Source: Tridacna crocea
Taxonomy: Eukaryota; Mollusca; Bivalvia; Cardiida; Cardiidae
Reading direction: 5' to 3'
Assembly: GCA_943736015.1 (NCBI GenBank)
Contig: OX031072.1
Coordinates: 6,289,501-6,353,500 of the forward strand
Length of the DNA: 64,000 bases
This document shows, in pieces, positions 11,636-22,555 of this stretch. The notes beneath the pieces were generated by a model. The model was not told the DNA's origin. It searched no databases and was given only the letters and a program-made list of their open reading frames with translations. The position numbers and the translations under genes were made by a program. Each line of letters starts with the position of its first letter. The first letter of the stretch is position 1.

Positions 11636-12720
11636 AAACTCTACCAAATGACAGAATTTTAGACTGGACTAAATTGAAATCTAATATGGATCAAGTATGG
11701 ATCTAATGATGATTTTTTGTCTTTGATACGAGTTGAAAAAGAAGAAAACTTTGTGGAAAAAGGAGAAAATGCTGGTTACCAGCATTTTCTCCTTTTCCCA
11801 CAATGTTTTCAAATGCTTTCTCTTTTAGGGGGCTTGTTCAGTAAAGGGTTGAAGTGGTTATTAGACAAAATGGATTTTATGGATCCATAATGATATGATG
11901 ACTTATTTAATCCTTTACCAAACGACAAAATTTTAGACTGGTCCAAGTTGAAAGCATTTGCAGACGACAATTTCACCGTAGCTCAAATGGTGCAATTGTT
12001 TATTGATAAGAGTAGAAAACACTGTTGGAAAAGGAGAAAATGCTGCTTACCAGCATTTTCTCCTTTTCCTACAATGTTTTCATAAGGTTTCTTTCTCACA
12101 GTCATTAAAGTCATTGTGTGGTAAAGGGTTAACCCTATACCACACAATTCTGACTTTTAACAATGGTGAGAAAGAAGCCTACAGAAAACATGTGGAAAAG
12201 GAGAAAATGCTGGTTACAAGGGTTTCCTTCTGTTCCTACAATGTTTTCATAAGGTTTCTTTCTCGCCGTCATTAAAAGTCATTGTGTGGTAAAGGGTTAA
12301 CTCTTTACCACACAATTCTGACTTTTAACGACCATGAGAAAGAAACCTACAGAAAACATTGCAGGAAGAGGAGAAAATGCTGGTAAACAGGATTTTTTTA
12401 TTTTCCCACAATATTTTCAACCCTATCAAACTCAGAAATCATCATAGTAACAAAATTTAATTTGTAGCCAGCAGATGCCCTGCATTTGGTCCAGTTCAAA
12501 ATTTGGTTTAGTATAGAGTTCTTACTCTTGAAAGCATTTGCAAATGACAAAATAAATACGAATCAAAAATTGAATTTTTAGTTTGGGAGGGTAGAAAACA
12601 TTGTGGGAAAAGGAGAAAATGCTGGTTACCAGCATTTTCTCCTTTTCCCACAATGTTTTTAAAAGCTTTCCTTCTCGTTAAAGGGTTGTTAAAAGTTGTG
12701 ATTTTTTGGTAAAGAGTTAC
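11636..12720. repeat. Run of five A-type MITEs sharing TTAA sites
   Basis: 11636-11852, 11907-12132, 12129-12300, 12297-12520 and 12525-12720. The copy at 12129-12300 has right segments on both sides, so the whole element is one inverted repeat. The TTAA at 12129-12132 and at 12297-12300 each serve two neighbours. Confidence 0.85.
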
Positions 12721-12814
12721 GGTAATATAGTACATGTAGAGATGCCCTAAACCCCCTATTGCAAGAGCATGGCTCCGTCCTATTGGCTGCGAGCTACTTT
12801 TAATACCATACCTG

Positions 12815-13347
12815 ATAACAAATTTTGTAAAATTATCTGATTCAAAAACATCTTCAGATGAAAAATTAAATGTCTCTCATAAAATGAAATTTGTTTATGG
12901 AATGAAAAAAAAATGCTGTTTACCAGTAATTGATTTTAACCCTTTACTAAGCAATCCCAGGTTTTAACGACCCATGGAGAAAAAATATTTCATGACATTG
13001 TAGGAAAAGAAGAAAATGATGATAACCAGCATTTTCTCTTTTTCCCACAACGTTTTCTACTCTAGTAAGGACAAATTCAACCAATTGAGCCGACGTTTGT
13101 CTGTTGTCTGCAAATACTTTTAACCCTTTAACAAACAATCCCTGTTTTTTACGACCCTGAGGAAGAATCCTTTTGAAAACATTGTTGGAAAAGGAGACAA
13201 TGCAGGTAACCAGCATTTTCTCCTTTTCTCACAATGTTTGCTACCTACTGGAAACAAATTTAAATTTCTGAGTTATGTTTAGTTTGTTATCTGCAAGTGC
13301 TTTCAATTTAGACCGGTCTAAAATTTTGTCATTTGGTAAAGGGTTAA
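12815..13347. repeat. Three A-type palindrome MITEs
   Basis: 12815-12932 (badly worn), 12936-13122 and 13119-13347, the last two sharing a TTAA. Orientation is reverse in the last two. Confidence 0.75.
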
Positions 13348-13823
13348 TTTGGATAAGTCTACTATGTTATCATGTGGTGAAGAATTAAGCTCTACTGGCT
13401 AAAATCTGAGATTAATTGCTGGATAATGTTGAAAGATACAACTACAGTCAATTTTTAGCTAATATTTAAACCTCTTGAATCTGTGTTTTATCCAACCGCT
13501 TTCATCTTTACTTCATCAAAGTGTAATCATTTCATCTTCATTTCATCAAACTATAATCATTCTTGTATTTAATGCCAGACTTTGCCCCTGACAGTTTCAG
13601 GGTTGCATAGATTATGATGGACAGAAAATGCATTTCATTTTTTGGGGGCCATCGAAAAAATCACTGTAACGTTTTCCAGTTTGAAATCAAAGATTTCACA
13701 TACATGTATTTATTCCTTACCCAATACATATCATATATTTGTTCTATGTTTACAAAGCTGACTAAATATTGAATCAATCTACAGTCTATTTTTTTTTTAA
13801 TCTTTGTCTGTAAGGATCTATCT
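13348..13823. other. Spacer without recognised feature
   Basis: No frame of note and no repeat I can place. Confidence 0.4.
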
Positions 13824-14048
13824 TTAACCCTTTACCAGACAACAAAATTTCAGCCTTGTCTAAAAAAGAAAGCATTTGCTGATGACAATTTCAGTGTGGC
13901 TCGAAAGGCAAAACTTTTCTGTTATAGAATAAAAAACATTGTTGGAAAAAGAGAAAATGCTGGTTACCAGCATTTTCTCACAATGTTTTCAAAAGGATTC
14001 AACATTCTCAGGGGTGTTAAAAGTTGTCATTGTGTGGTAAAGGGTTAA
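13824..14048 (+). repeat. A-type palindrome MITE
   Basis: Complete ends; the second palindrome arm lacks the CTTTTCCC segment. Confidence 0.85.
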
Positions 14049-14219
14049 AATGATGTACAATTAGGTCAAACTGGACTGATATTGACTGGAAAACTGAAAA
14101 ACTGATACCCTTGTTCTCCTTTCATTTTTATGAAAATTTAAGTCCAGACTGATAATTAGAATGTTTGTGTCTGTATGCCTTGTAGGCATTCTTCCCTTCT
14201 TCATTTTTTTTTAGAATAT

Positions 14220-14411
14220 CAGAGCTCCAGATAAGAGGGAGTGATGGCATTCTAAATCCATTGTTTCTCTTCCAAACCCTATGTTGTGGGTATTCATTAG
14301 AATTGTCTCGATGAGACAATTCTAATGAGTACCAACAACATAGAGTTTAGTAGAGAATTATCAATATTTTCAATTTTGAAATGAAAATCACTCCCTCTAT
14401 CTGGAGCTCTG
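14220..14411. mobile_element. CAGAGCTCCAG-type MITE
   Basis: 192 bp, inverted over its length, with a perfect centre around AGAATTGTCTC/GAGACAATTCT. Ends CAGAGCTCCAG and CTGGAGCTCTG. Confidence 0.85.
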
Positions 14412-14710
14412 GCTGGAATATTATTATGCAAAGAAGGTTTGTCCTTGTATAACAAATTCCTATTGAACTTAAAACACTGAAAATTCTTGCCACACTTGTC
14501 TTCCAAGAATGCCTCATAAAATTCAGTGAAAATGAGGTTATGAATAGCAAATCTCTGCGCTTAAACTTTGTCTAGCTAATTATGATGCAATACTGTTAAA
14601 CCTGGCCGGCAGAAAGCCTGTAGTAAGCAAACCACTCCTTTGAAAAAACACAAAGTTATGATCTTATATTCCGTATAAAATTTTAAACAAACGTCAGAAT
14701 TTAAGACTTG
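14412..14710. other. Spacer without recognised feature
   Basis: Overlapping minus-strand frames here extend out of the neighbouring MITE and are not supported as genes. Confidence 0.4.
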
Positions 14711-15491
14711 TATAACCCTTCAACACATGACAAACTTTTCGATCTGTTCAAATCTAAAACGTATGCAGATACCAAATACAATGTGGCGTAAACTGTGCAA
14801 GGTGTCTTAGACAGGGTTAGAAACTTAGTTGGAAAAGGAGACAATGCTGGTAACCAGTATTTGTCAAGGTCAGCTTTGTCTGGTAAAGAGTTAATTGAAT
14901 AAATTTGACAGAAAAAAAGTAACTACCGTAGTACTCAAAGGATGCTTTTTGGCTTTGAAAAAATACAAAATCTGGGGAATGGAGGAAATGCTGGTTTCCT
15001 TTCCACAGTGTTTTCAATAGCCTCATTCCTCAGGATGGTTAAACCTTTTACCATAAAATCCCTGGTTTTTACAACCCCGAGATAGAAACCTGAAGAAAAC
15101 ATTGTGAAGAAAGGAGAAAATGCTGGTAACCAGCGTTTTCTCCTTTTCCCACAATATTTTCTACCCTATCAAAGTCAGAAATCATCATATTACTAAGATT
15201 TAATTTGTTGTCTGCAGATGCTATGAATTTGGTCCAGTATGAAATTTGTCATTTGGTTAAGAGTTAACCCTTTACCACACAATCCAGACTTTTAACACAC
15301 CTGTCAAATAAGCCTTTTGAAAAAATCATGGGAAAAGGAGAAAATGCTGGTAACCAGCATTTTCTCCTTTTTCCACATTATTTTCTTCCCTTCCTGAACT
15401 AATTTCATTTCTTCAATCGCATTAATTTTTGCCGTCTGCAAATGCTTTCAATTTGGACCAGTCTAAAATTTTGTCATTTGGTAAGAGTTAA
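14711..15491. repeat. A-type palindrome MITEs
   Basis: 14711-14894 (forward, palindrome mostly lost), a right-half piece about 14960-15042, then 15039-15267 and 15264-15491 (both reverse, sharing TTAA). Confidence 0.8.
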
Positions 15492-16017
15492 ACACTAGAG
15501 TGTTTTCTAAAGGATCAGTATGTATTTTTGATATCTGATGGCAAGAATTCAGTTTATTGCTTCCAATTTGATGTTTTCTAAATAAAACATGATTTTTACT
15601 AGTCCCAAATGAGCTATTTCACTCAGAAAAACCATAATGAATGCCTTGCAACTTCTTAAGATTTATTGTTCAATTGCTTTCAAATAATGTATAGATGGAT
15701 TTTTTTCCCTATTGCAATCAAGAGTTTCATGCCAAGGAAAACGAATGCTGTATAATTGGAAATTTTCGCGATGTGGGAATTTTTGCGATTTTGTGAATTT
15801 GTTCTGAACTCACAAACATTTTTTTATGCAAAAAGTCTGCAACTGATTATTCCCAAGTGGTTTGTTACGCATATTTATCTACATATACAGAAATGTTTGT
15901 ATAAGTTTCTAACTTTTGGTTAGAAATGGACAACAATGGGTAATTGTACTGTAGATCAAGGTCTGACTGCACTAAGGGAAAACATTGGTAAAAGATAAAA
16001 TATTTTGTTTCAAGCAA
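15492..16017. other. Spacer without recognised feature
   Basis: Unique-looking AT-rich sequence; a short GTAGATCAAGGTCTGACTGC piece at about 15950 belongs to the D-type TTAA MITE. Confidence 0.4.
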
Positions 16018-16019
16018 TA

Positions 16020-16594
16020 CGAGGTGTGATCAGAATGTTCTCGGCCTGATACTCTTCAAGGCATTTCATTGGACAAAAATCTTGTTCAGTCTGTCATTCT
16101 ATCTAATTGAAAGTCATTAAAATTTTGGAGAGTAAAAAGCATTTGGTCATGCTTTATTGCTTTTGTATGACAGCTTAGAAAGGACAGTGCGTCAAACTTG
16201 CAAAATTGACTCGAGGTGTTCTGCTCTTGCAGGGCAATGCGCCTGCTCACACATTGCAAGTTGCCATGACTGCTGCGACTGAAAGCGGATTCGAAGTCCT
16301 TCCTCACCCCCAATATTTTCCAGATATGGCCCCTTCTGACTTCTATCTGTTCCCAAATTGAAATCCAACCTTTGTGGAACACAGTTTGGAATCAATGATG
16401 GCGTCATAGAGGCAGTGAACGAGTACTTGGGGGACCAGGAAAAAGACTTCCATTTGGAAGGGATAAGCAAGCTCGAACAGAGATGGACTAAGTGCATAGC
16501 CTTGAAGAGGGATTATATTGAAAAGTAATGACGGGATTTTCATTCCCTGGTTATCGGAAGCCCTTGGGGCCAAGAACTTTTTTATCACACCTCC
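16020..16594 (+). mobile_element. Internally deleted mariner element
   Basis: Inverted ends of about 28 bp (GAGGTGTGATCAGAATGTTC at the left; GAGGTGTGATAAAAAAGTTC read from the right) are flanked by TA at 16018-16019 and 16595-16596, the mariner/Tc1 target. Only the C-terminal part of a transposase remains inside 575 bp, so it is a deleted, non-autonomous copy. Confidence 0.85.
16166..16528 (+). pseudogene. Mariner transposase C-terminal fragment
   Basis: The stretch LTRGVLLLQGNAPAHTLQ (from about 16209) and LPHPQYFPDMAPSDFYLFP match the mariner catalytic region. The spacing between the second and third acidic positions is 34 residues, as in DD34D mariners. The second Asp is replaced (HDN reads QGN), a TGA follows LFPN, and a frame change leads to FGINDGVIEAVNEYL...RWTKCIALKRDYIEK and TAA at 16526. 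At least two frameshifts and one stop: dead. Confidence 0.85.
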
Positions 16595-16680
16595 TATCAC
16601 CTCAGTATTTTCCATGACATATATTACACTCCGCCTCTTTCTTTGAATGTAAAAATATAGACCCAAAACTTTTCACAGTG

Positions 16681-17436
16681 TTAACTATTTACCACACAAC
16701 AAAATTTTAGACTGGTTCAAATTGAAAGCAATTGCAGTCGACAAAATAAAGGTAAAATTGAAATTTGTTCTGGGAAGGGTAGAAAACACTGTGGGAAAAG
16801 GAGAAAATGCTGGTTACCAGCATTTTCTCCTTTTCCTACAGTGTTTTCAAAACGCTTCTTTCTCAAAAGTAGGGATTGTGTGGTAATGGGTTAACCCTTA
16901 GACTGCTGAGCACAAATTGAACAGAACATGCGCTGTGTTAACTCTTTACCAGAACAGGATTCGTCTCTTTACAATTCATTCATACAAACATTTGTAGTAT
17001 TTTTCTCCTAGATTTTCTTATCTTATTACCAAACGACAATGTTTTAGGCTTGTCCAAATAGAAAGCATTTGCTGATGACAAATCAAAAGTGACTGAAAAT
17101 TTGAAAAATTTGTTTTGTGAAGGGTAGAAAACATTGTGGGAAGAGGAGAAAATGCTGGTTACCAGCATTTTCTCCTTTTCCCATAAGGTTTTCCAAAGGC
17201 TTCTTTTTCAGGGGTGTCATAAGTAGGGATTGTGTGGTAATGGGTTAATTTGTCAGTAACAGAACTCCCCAATGGCTTAACCCTGGTATCCAGCATTTTC
17301 TCCTTTTCCCACAAAGTTTTCTACCCTACAAAAGAAAAAATTGCAACATTTGAGCCTCTATGAAATTGATGTCCACAAAATTTTAATGCTTTGAAATTGG
17401 ATAGGTCTAAAATATTGCGGTGTGGTAAAGGGTTAA
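16681..17436. repeat. A-type MITEs and a D-type fragment
   Basis: 16681-16894 (forward), D-type end at 16891-16940, 17021-17248 (forward) and 17277-17436 (reverse, one arm only). Confidence 0.8.
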
Positions 17437-17439
17437 CCA

Positions 17440-17530
17440 TTTTGGTTTTGCCAATCAGGAGTTGTTTTACTCAAATTTGTAAAATTTTGGCAAATAAGTC
17501 TAACACTGTTCTCAAGAATAATAGGTGAAT
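17440..17530. mobile_element. Fragment of the GGGCC-GTATTCACC MITE
   Basis: Half of the foldback: GCCAATCAGGAGTTG centre side through to TTCTCAAGAATAATAGGTGAATA at the right tip. Confidence 0.5.
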
Positions 17531-17811
17531 ACTTGTGGACCCAGACAAATAATTAAAGCTGTCTACAGGTCATTGTACAGTAAAATAGAGAAGTCATTTT
17601 TTGCACATACTGAATACAAACAACAACACATAGGGACTTGTGAGATAGCAATAACTGTCAGTGCCAAGTATATCGTTGGTATACTTCGAAAATCTCCTAA
17701 GTACAGCTTGCAACAAGGTTTTCGAAGTAAACCGGTGATATAAAACTCAGCCAGTTTTGATGGCTGGAAGTTTAAATGACTGACAGCCAAGAAGATTTTG
17801 AGCTTACAGGC

Positions 17812-18000
17812 TTAACCCTTTGGCTGCTAAGTGCGACTTGCTGAACTTTTGTGGACAGTGTAGATCAAGATCTGACTGCACAGAATGTGCAGTCTGATAT
17901 TGGATCTACACTTTCTGATTAGAAGATTTCCCCCCCCCCCCCAAAAAAAAAAAAAAAATTAAAATAGCAGTATTTGGGTTTTTACAATCTAATTGAAAAT
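17812..18000. repeat. D-type TTAA MITE
   Basis: TTAACCCTTTGGCTGCTAAG tip and a core inverted repeat GATCTGACTGCACAGAATGTGCAGTCTGAT at 17871-17900. A C12/A16 run follows at about 17930. Confidence 0.65.
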
Positions 18001-18140
18001 TTTATTTTAGTTATTTAGCTGGATAAGTAAAATAGAGAGATGGTATAGCTATAGAATCAGACTGCATGATCTATTGGATCTGAATTTGATTCATACCATC
18101 CAGAAAAAAAAATTGTCATTGCCTATGGGACAGAAGTGGA

Positions 18141-18370
18141 TTAACCCTTTACCCCATAGGGCAATTCTATGGTATCTCTAATTGACCCTAAATAACAGCA
18201 AGGATGAAGCCGATTTTTTATGGGTATATGACACCTTTTGATAGCATAGAAAACATTGTGACAAAAGGTGAAATTGCTCGTGACGAGCAATTTCACCTTT
18301 TGTCACAATGTTTTCCAAAGGCTCCTACAAGCAATGCGTAGAAATTGGTATCTATGGAGTAAAGAGTTAA
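18141..18370 (+). repeat. B-type palindrome MITE
   Basis: TTAA at both ends. Palindrome arm GTGACAAAAGGTGAAATTGC, with the matching GTCAC change in the other arm; other B copies read GTGGC and GCCAC. Confidence 0.9.
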
Positions 18371-18556
18371 GAATTAAGAACTGATAGAATATTTAGATCT
18401 AGTGACAGGGAACCAAGTGTTATCTGACAGGTTCTAGAATGTAGAGGTCAAGATACTATTATGTACATTAAGTTTAGACAAAATCAGCAATGTAAATATC
18501 AGTGAAAGTATAGAAAAATCCTCAGAAGTATGCAAAAGTCAAAACCATGTCTCTGG

Positions 18557-19105
18557 CATCTTCGCGAGCCAAGGATACTAACTCCACTTAGTTCGTTATG
18601 TACCTTGGCCGCTCGCCTCTTTAAAAATCGAAACTCCCGCTGCGCCACCTATCGAATATCAGAAGTTGCGTAACCTTTGCTGATGTTATTTCTGACCAAT
18701 CAAGATGCTCGTAAAAAAATTGTTGGACAATGCATCAAATATGGCTGCGCTTTCGGAATCATCAGATCAGAAACAAGACGAACAGACATACGTTAATCCG
18801 CAATCATTTGGCTGTAGAACCCGTCCTAATACTTCACATAATTGATCGTAAACTATATAAAACTTATTAAATATCGATCGTCTACTCTTTTTTGGCAAAT
18901 TTTCGTCACAGACACGACAACTTCCATTTTTGATGGGCGCCGCCATTGTTGTTTTCTGTTTTGCGAAAGATTTCTTGTTACGAATGGTTTGATTGGACGC
19001 GATGGGTTTTGATCGCATCCAATGAAATGGCGCAGCGGGAGCTTCGATTTTTAAAGAGGCGAGAGGCCAAGGGTACTACCTTAGTATCCTTGGCTTGTGA
19101 AGATG
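18557..19105 (-). mobile_element. Mutator-like element carrying a zinc-finger-like frame
   Basis: Long inverted ends of about 90 bp (CATCTTCGCGAGCCAAGG inward) are flanked by an exact 9-bp direct repeat TGTCTCTGG at 18548-18556 and 19106-19114. Long TIRs with a 9-bp duplication are typical of Mutator-like elements. No transposase is present; the interior holds a short reading frame on the minus strand. Confidence 0.8.
18767..18946 (-). CDS. Small CxxC...CxxC protein frame inside the Mutator-like element
   Basis: Fifty-nine codons, starting MAAPIKNG in an ACAATGG context. The peptide has CRVC at the N-terminus, then LPKKSRRSIF, DQLCEVLG and a C-terminal VCSSCF. The paired CxxC motifs about 40 residues apart recall a ZAD-like zinc-binding first exon. 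A diverged relative sits in another copy of the family near 10915-11070. Whether it is expressed, or is a captured host exon, cannot be told here. Confidence 0.45.
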   Translation of the reverse strand: MAAPIKNGSCRVCDENLPKKSRRSIFNKFYIVYDQLCEVLGRVLQPNDCGLTYVCSSCF

Positions 19106-19242
19106 TGTCTCTGGGGGAGTACACAAAGGTCTCCAAAATATCTTGGAAAGCTCAGCAAAAGGTCAGAAGTTGATGGATTTTATTGAGTCTTTTTCTCAAT
19201 GTAATAAAATTTATTGGTGTGATACTGTTGTATAGAATCATT

Positions 19243-19444
19243 TTAACCACACAGTGCGGACTTTTGATGACCCTGTGGAAGCAGCCTAACTGCTGGTAAC
19301 CAGCATTTTCTCTTTTACCTACAATTTTTCTACCCTACCCTATCAAAGACACTGTAATCATCATTTTAGCATTACATGTACTTAATTCAAATATTGTACT
19401 TTTGACTTGGTGCGGACCGAAATGTTGTTTAAGAAAAGAGTTAA
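19243..19444 (-). repeat. A-type palindrome MITE, first arm largely lost
   Basis: Reverse orientation; only the inner ten or so bases of one arm remain before CTGGTAACCAGC. Confidence 0.75.
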
Positions 19445-19748
19445 TTAATCTTCAGTGTTGAAAAAACTGTTGGCATGATACCAAATTTTTGCAGTGCCGT
19501 AAGTATTATGGCCTTTGAATGCCACTGATGCCGAGTTTTTGAAAACAGTGTGGAACAAGATGTTAGTGTTCAGAACATCCAACCTGACATTATACTGTCT
19601 GGTATTTTGTGAGATATTGCCAAAAAAAGTTTTGTCAATACACTATAGGCCATATTACATTGTTGTTTGGAAATTTTCCTGTCTACTGATTAAGTACTCA
19701 AATACTTGAAACGTCCCATGATGCCCAGGAATCATTGACGTTCTCCTG

Positions 19749-19987
19749 TTAACCCATTACCACACAATCCCTACTTTTGACGACCCTGAAAATGAAGCCA
19801 ATCTAGAAAACATTGTGGGGAAAGGAGAAAATGCTGGTAATCAGCATTTTCTCCTTTTCCCACAATGTTTTCGACCCTTCACAAAACAAATTTCAAATTT
19901 TCAGTCACTTTTATTTTTTATTTTGTTGTCTGCAAATGCTTTCAATTTGGACCAGTCCTAAAATATTGTTGTTTGGTAATGACTTAA
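19749..19987 (-). repeat. A-type palindrome MITE
   Basis: Complete, reverse; begins TTAACCCATTACCACACAAT. Confidence 0.85.
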
Positions 19988-20029
19988 AGGGAAATGAAAC
20001 TGTCACAGAGGGAGATTAGATATATACAG

Positions 20030-20440
20030 AATTTTTTTTTTTTCGGCTAAAGATCATTTATTTCATTGAGTGAACATCATTGGTAATATTTTCATGAGTA
20101 CCACTGCCAAGAGTGAAAATATTACTGATGTGTTCAATGGATGAAATAAATTTAGATCTTTAACAAAAAAAACCATTATATGTATTTTGTGCTTTTAATC
20201 CTTTCTGGGAGGAACTTTGTTAAAATCCAGGACAATTCTTTTTAGTTATTCCTGATGGCGTATCCCCTCCGCATAGCAACACATTACAATATTGCATCAA
20301 GTGCAAGAAATGTAAGATAAATGATATCATTATTTCCATCTGGTTGTGAGTCATGCACATTTTACCTAGGTAACTAGAATATAGCAATCAGTATTTTCAA
20401 CGGTCATAACTATGAAATATCAAAAGATACTTCACCAATA
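20030..20440. repeat. Foldback element, ATTTATTTCAT type
   Basis: A roughly 60-70 bp arm (AAAGATCATTTATTTCATTG) faces its complement ending AAATTTAGATCTTTAAC, followed by a tail (AATCCTTTCTGGGAGGA, CATAGCAACACATTACAATA) that recurs in the same order at 44551-45095. Confidence 0.7.
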
Positions 20441-20740
20441 TTTTTTGATAACCTACTGGAGAGATAACCTATTGTTCGTCTATGTTTTTTCCATAATAAA
20501 TCATTTCAGATCCTGCACACTTCCAAGTAGATATAGTCATGTTTACCTTCTATTTTTATTCGAAAGGTCGCGACCTTGTTCTATTTATATCGAAAATGAA
20601 ATGCTATGAGTAATTTGATTCGCTGCAGTTAGAGCTAGCTGCAACCAATGAAAATGTGTATCATGGGAATGTCGAAATCAAGCTTGATCTGTCAAGGGTA
20701 GAGTAGGGTAGCGGATTGTCACCCTTGGCTTGCGAAAATG
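20440..20740. mobile_element. Mutator-like element remnant with zinc-finger remnant
   Basis: Right end CCTTGGCTTGCGAAAATG at 20740 and interior matching the 11213-11625 copy. On the minus strand near 20515-20470 a worn CRI-stop-NDLL-KKHRRTI remnant of the same zinc-finger-like peptide is readable. The left boundary is unclear where it meets the preceding foldback element. Confidence 0.5.
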
Positions 20741-20819
20741 TTTTCTCTGTGATATTTAAGCAACATGGCTATAATTATGGTCTGGATGGGAGACCAAGCT
20801 GATGTATGTCACAAAACTC

Positions 20820-21210
20820 TTAACCCTTTACCCCATAAGGCATTTCTATGGTATCTCTAATTGACCCTAAATAACAGCAAGGATGAAGCTGTTTCTTATG
20901 CGTATATGACACCTTTTGATAGCACAGAAAACATTGTGGCAAAAGGTGAAATTGCTCGTCACGAGCAATTTCACCTTTTGCCACAATGTTTTCCAAAGAC
21001 TCCTACAAGCAATGCGTAGAAATGAGTATCCATGGAGTAAAGGGTTAAGTCATTGTAAAAACCCAAATAATGCTATTTCAATTTTCTTTTGAATTTCTCC
21101 TTAATGGATAGTGTCAATCAAAGATCAGACTGCAGGTTCTGTGCAGTCTGATCTTGATCTAAATTGTTTGCAAGAGGTCAGTTAGTTGCGCTTGGCAGCC
21201 TTGGGGTTAA
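20820..21210. repeat. B-type and D-type TTAA MITEs sharing one TTAA
   Basis: B-type 20820-21048 with a clean palindrome (GTGGCAAAAGGTGAAATTGC arm). D-type 21045-21210 with core GATCAGACTGCAGG...TGCAGTCTGATC, ending GGCAGCCTTGGGGTTAA. Confidence 0.85.
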
Positions 21211-21309
21211 GACAAATCACAGACTTGGAAGGTGGTCAATCTTAACCCTCATTTGAAGATACGCATGATTATGTACCTCAACTGTACTGAGTGTGAAATG
21301 TACAATCTG

Positions 21310-21490
21310 TATACAGGCCCGTAGGAACAGGGGGGGCTAGGGGGGAGGCTCAGCCCCTCCCCCCCCAATAATTTTGAAAATCATAGTAACTAAAGTACGA
21401 GTTCTTAGCGCAATGAAACAGCCACGCAAAAAATCTCAGTATTCCGAAGTTAGCCTCCCCCCCAATCTTGAAATCCTTCCTATGTCGCTG
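21310..21490. repeat. Short GC-tipped interspersed repeat
   Basis: CCCGTAGGAACAGGGGGGGC at one end, CCTCCCCCCCAATAATTTTG inside and CCTCCCCCCCAATCTTGAAA before TTCCTATGTCGC at the other. Facing CCTCCCCCC tracts give it a MITE-like look; one copy only here. Confidence 0.4.
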
Positions 21491-21803
21491 GTATATTTGC
21501 AATGTTAGAAGGCTGATGTCGATATTTACCCGACTGTCATGTACACACTGAAGAAAATTCATACTGCAAGGCAGACTGTTGTGTACTCGATGAAGAAAAA
21601 GTTGTTGGGTGCCCAACAGTCATGCCCAGACTCATGAAATATCGTCTTGGAGGCACGACTTATGTGCGCGCTATTTCCAATTTCTTCATTCAGTACACGA
21701 CGTGGTCGTGCCCACACTGAAGAATCGAACTCTTTCATGCACTGTGTAAATGGGTTGGGCCAAAATGCGGATTGGCATGTCTTGTGTTTTCATGAACCCC
21801 CGT

Positions 21804-22390
21804 AATGAGGGTAGAAAACATGGTGGGAAAAGGAGAAAATGCTGTTTACCAGCATTTTCTCCTTTTCCCACAATGTTTTGAAAAGGCTTCTTCCTCCAGG
21901 TCCCTAAAACTTGTGAATATAAATTAGGTCTAATGGGTTAAAACACGTGATTTGTCTTGTAAAGGCTAATAACAAAAGGCTTTGCTTGTAAACCCCTAGT
22001 CTCTATAATCCCTTACCACACAATCCCTACTTTTGAAGACCCTGAGAAAAAAGTCTTTAGAAAATATTGTGGAAAAAGGAGAAAATGCTGGTAACCAGCA
22101 TTTTCTCCTTTTCCCACAATGTCTTCTACCCCTTTACAAAAACCAATTTCAAATTTTCAGTCACTTTTAATTTGTCGTCTGCAACATGCTTTCAATTTTG
22201 TCAAACCTAACTTTGTCATGTGGTAATGAGATAAACAAATTGCAGCAGACGTCTCTAAAAATATCCCTGTAAAATAAAAACAGTCAACATGAAATGTGAT
22301 TTAATACATGAGAAAACATTGTGTTGAAAGGAGATATTGCTCGATATTAGCAACTTCTCCTTTTGCCACAATGTTTTTATAAAGTCATCT
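21804..22390. repeat. A-type MITEs and a B/C-like palindrome past the globin stop
   Basis: 21804-21941 (left segment lost), 22015-22234 (reverse), and a worn palindrome 22310-22390 (ATTGCTCGATATTAGCAACT) that begins about 30 bp past the globin stop and covers the possible poly(A) signal neighbourhood. Confidence 0.75.
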
Positions 22391-22420
22391 GCTGAAAGGC
22401 AATACAAAATGAGACCGAGC

Positions 22421-22555
22421 TCAGATGCTGCACATTCCTTTCTTCATATAGTAACACATGAGTTCAAACAGTTTGCACCAGGCATCTTCGTGTTCCTTTG
22501 ACCACACTGTTTCCAGATGGGGCTGTATGGACTGTATGAACTGGGGCCCCATCAA
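22421..22555 (-). CDS. Globin exon 3 (helices G-H, stop)
   Basis: Forty-four codons and TGA, beginning in phase 0 at LMGPQFIQSI and ending MKKGMCSI. The two Trp residues in the segments ETVWSKEH and AWCKLF fit G-H helices. The acceptor is preceded by a T-rich tract (ATTCTGTTTTTCAG). A palindrome MITE starts about 33 bp upstream of the acceptor, and a B-type palindrome remnant lies just past the stop, probably in the 3' UTR. Confidence 0.9.
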   Translation of the reverse strand: MMGPQFIQSIQPHLETVWSKEHEDAWCKLFELMCYYMKKGMCSI

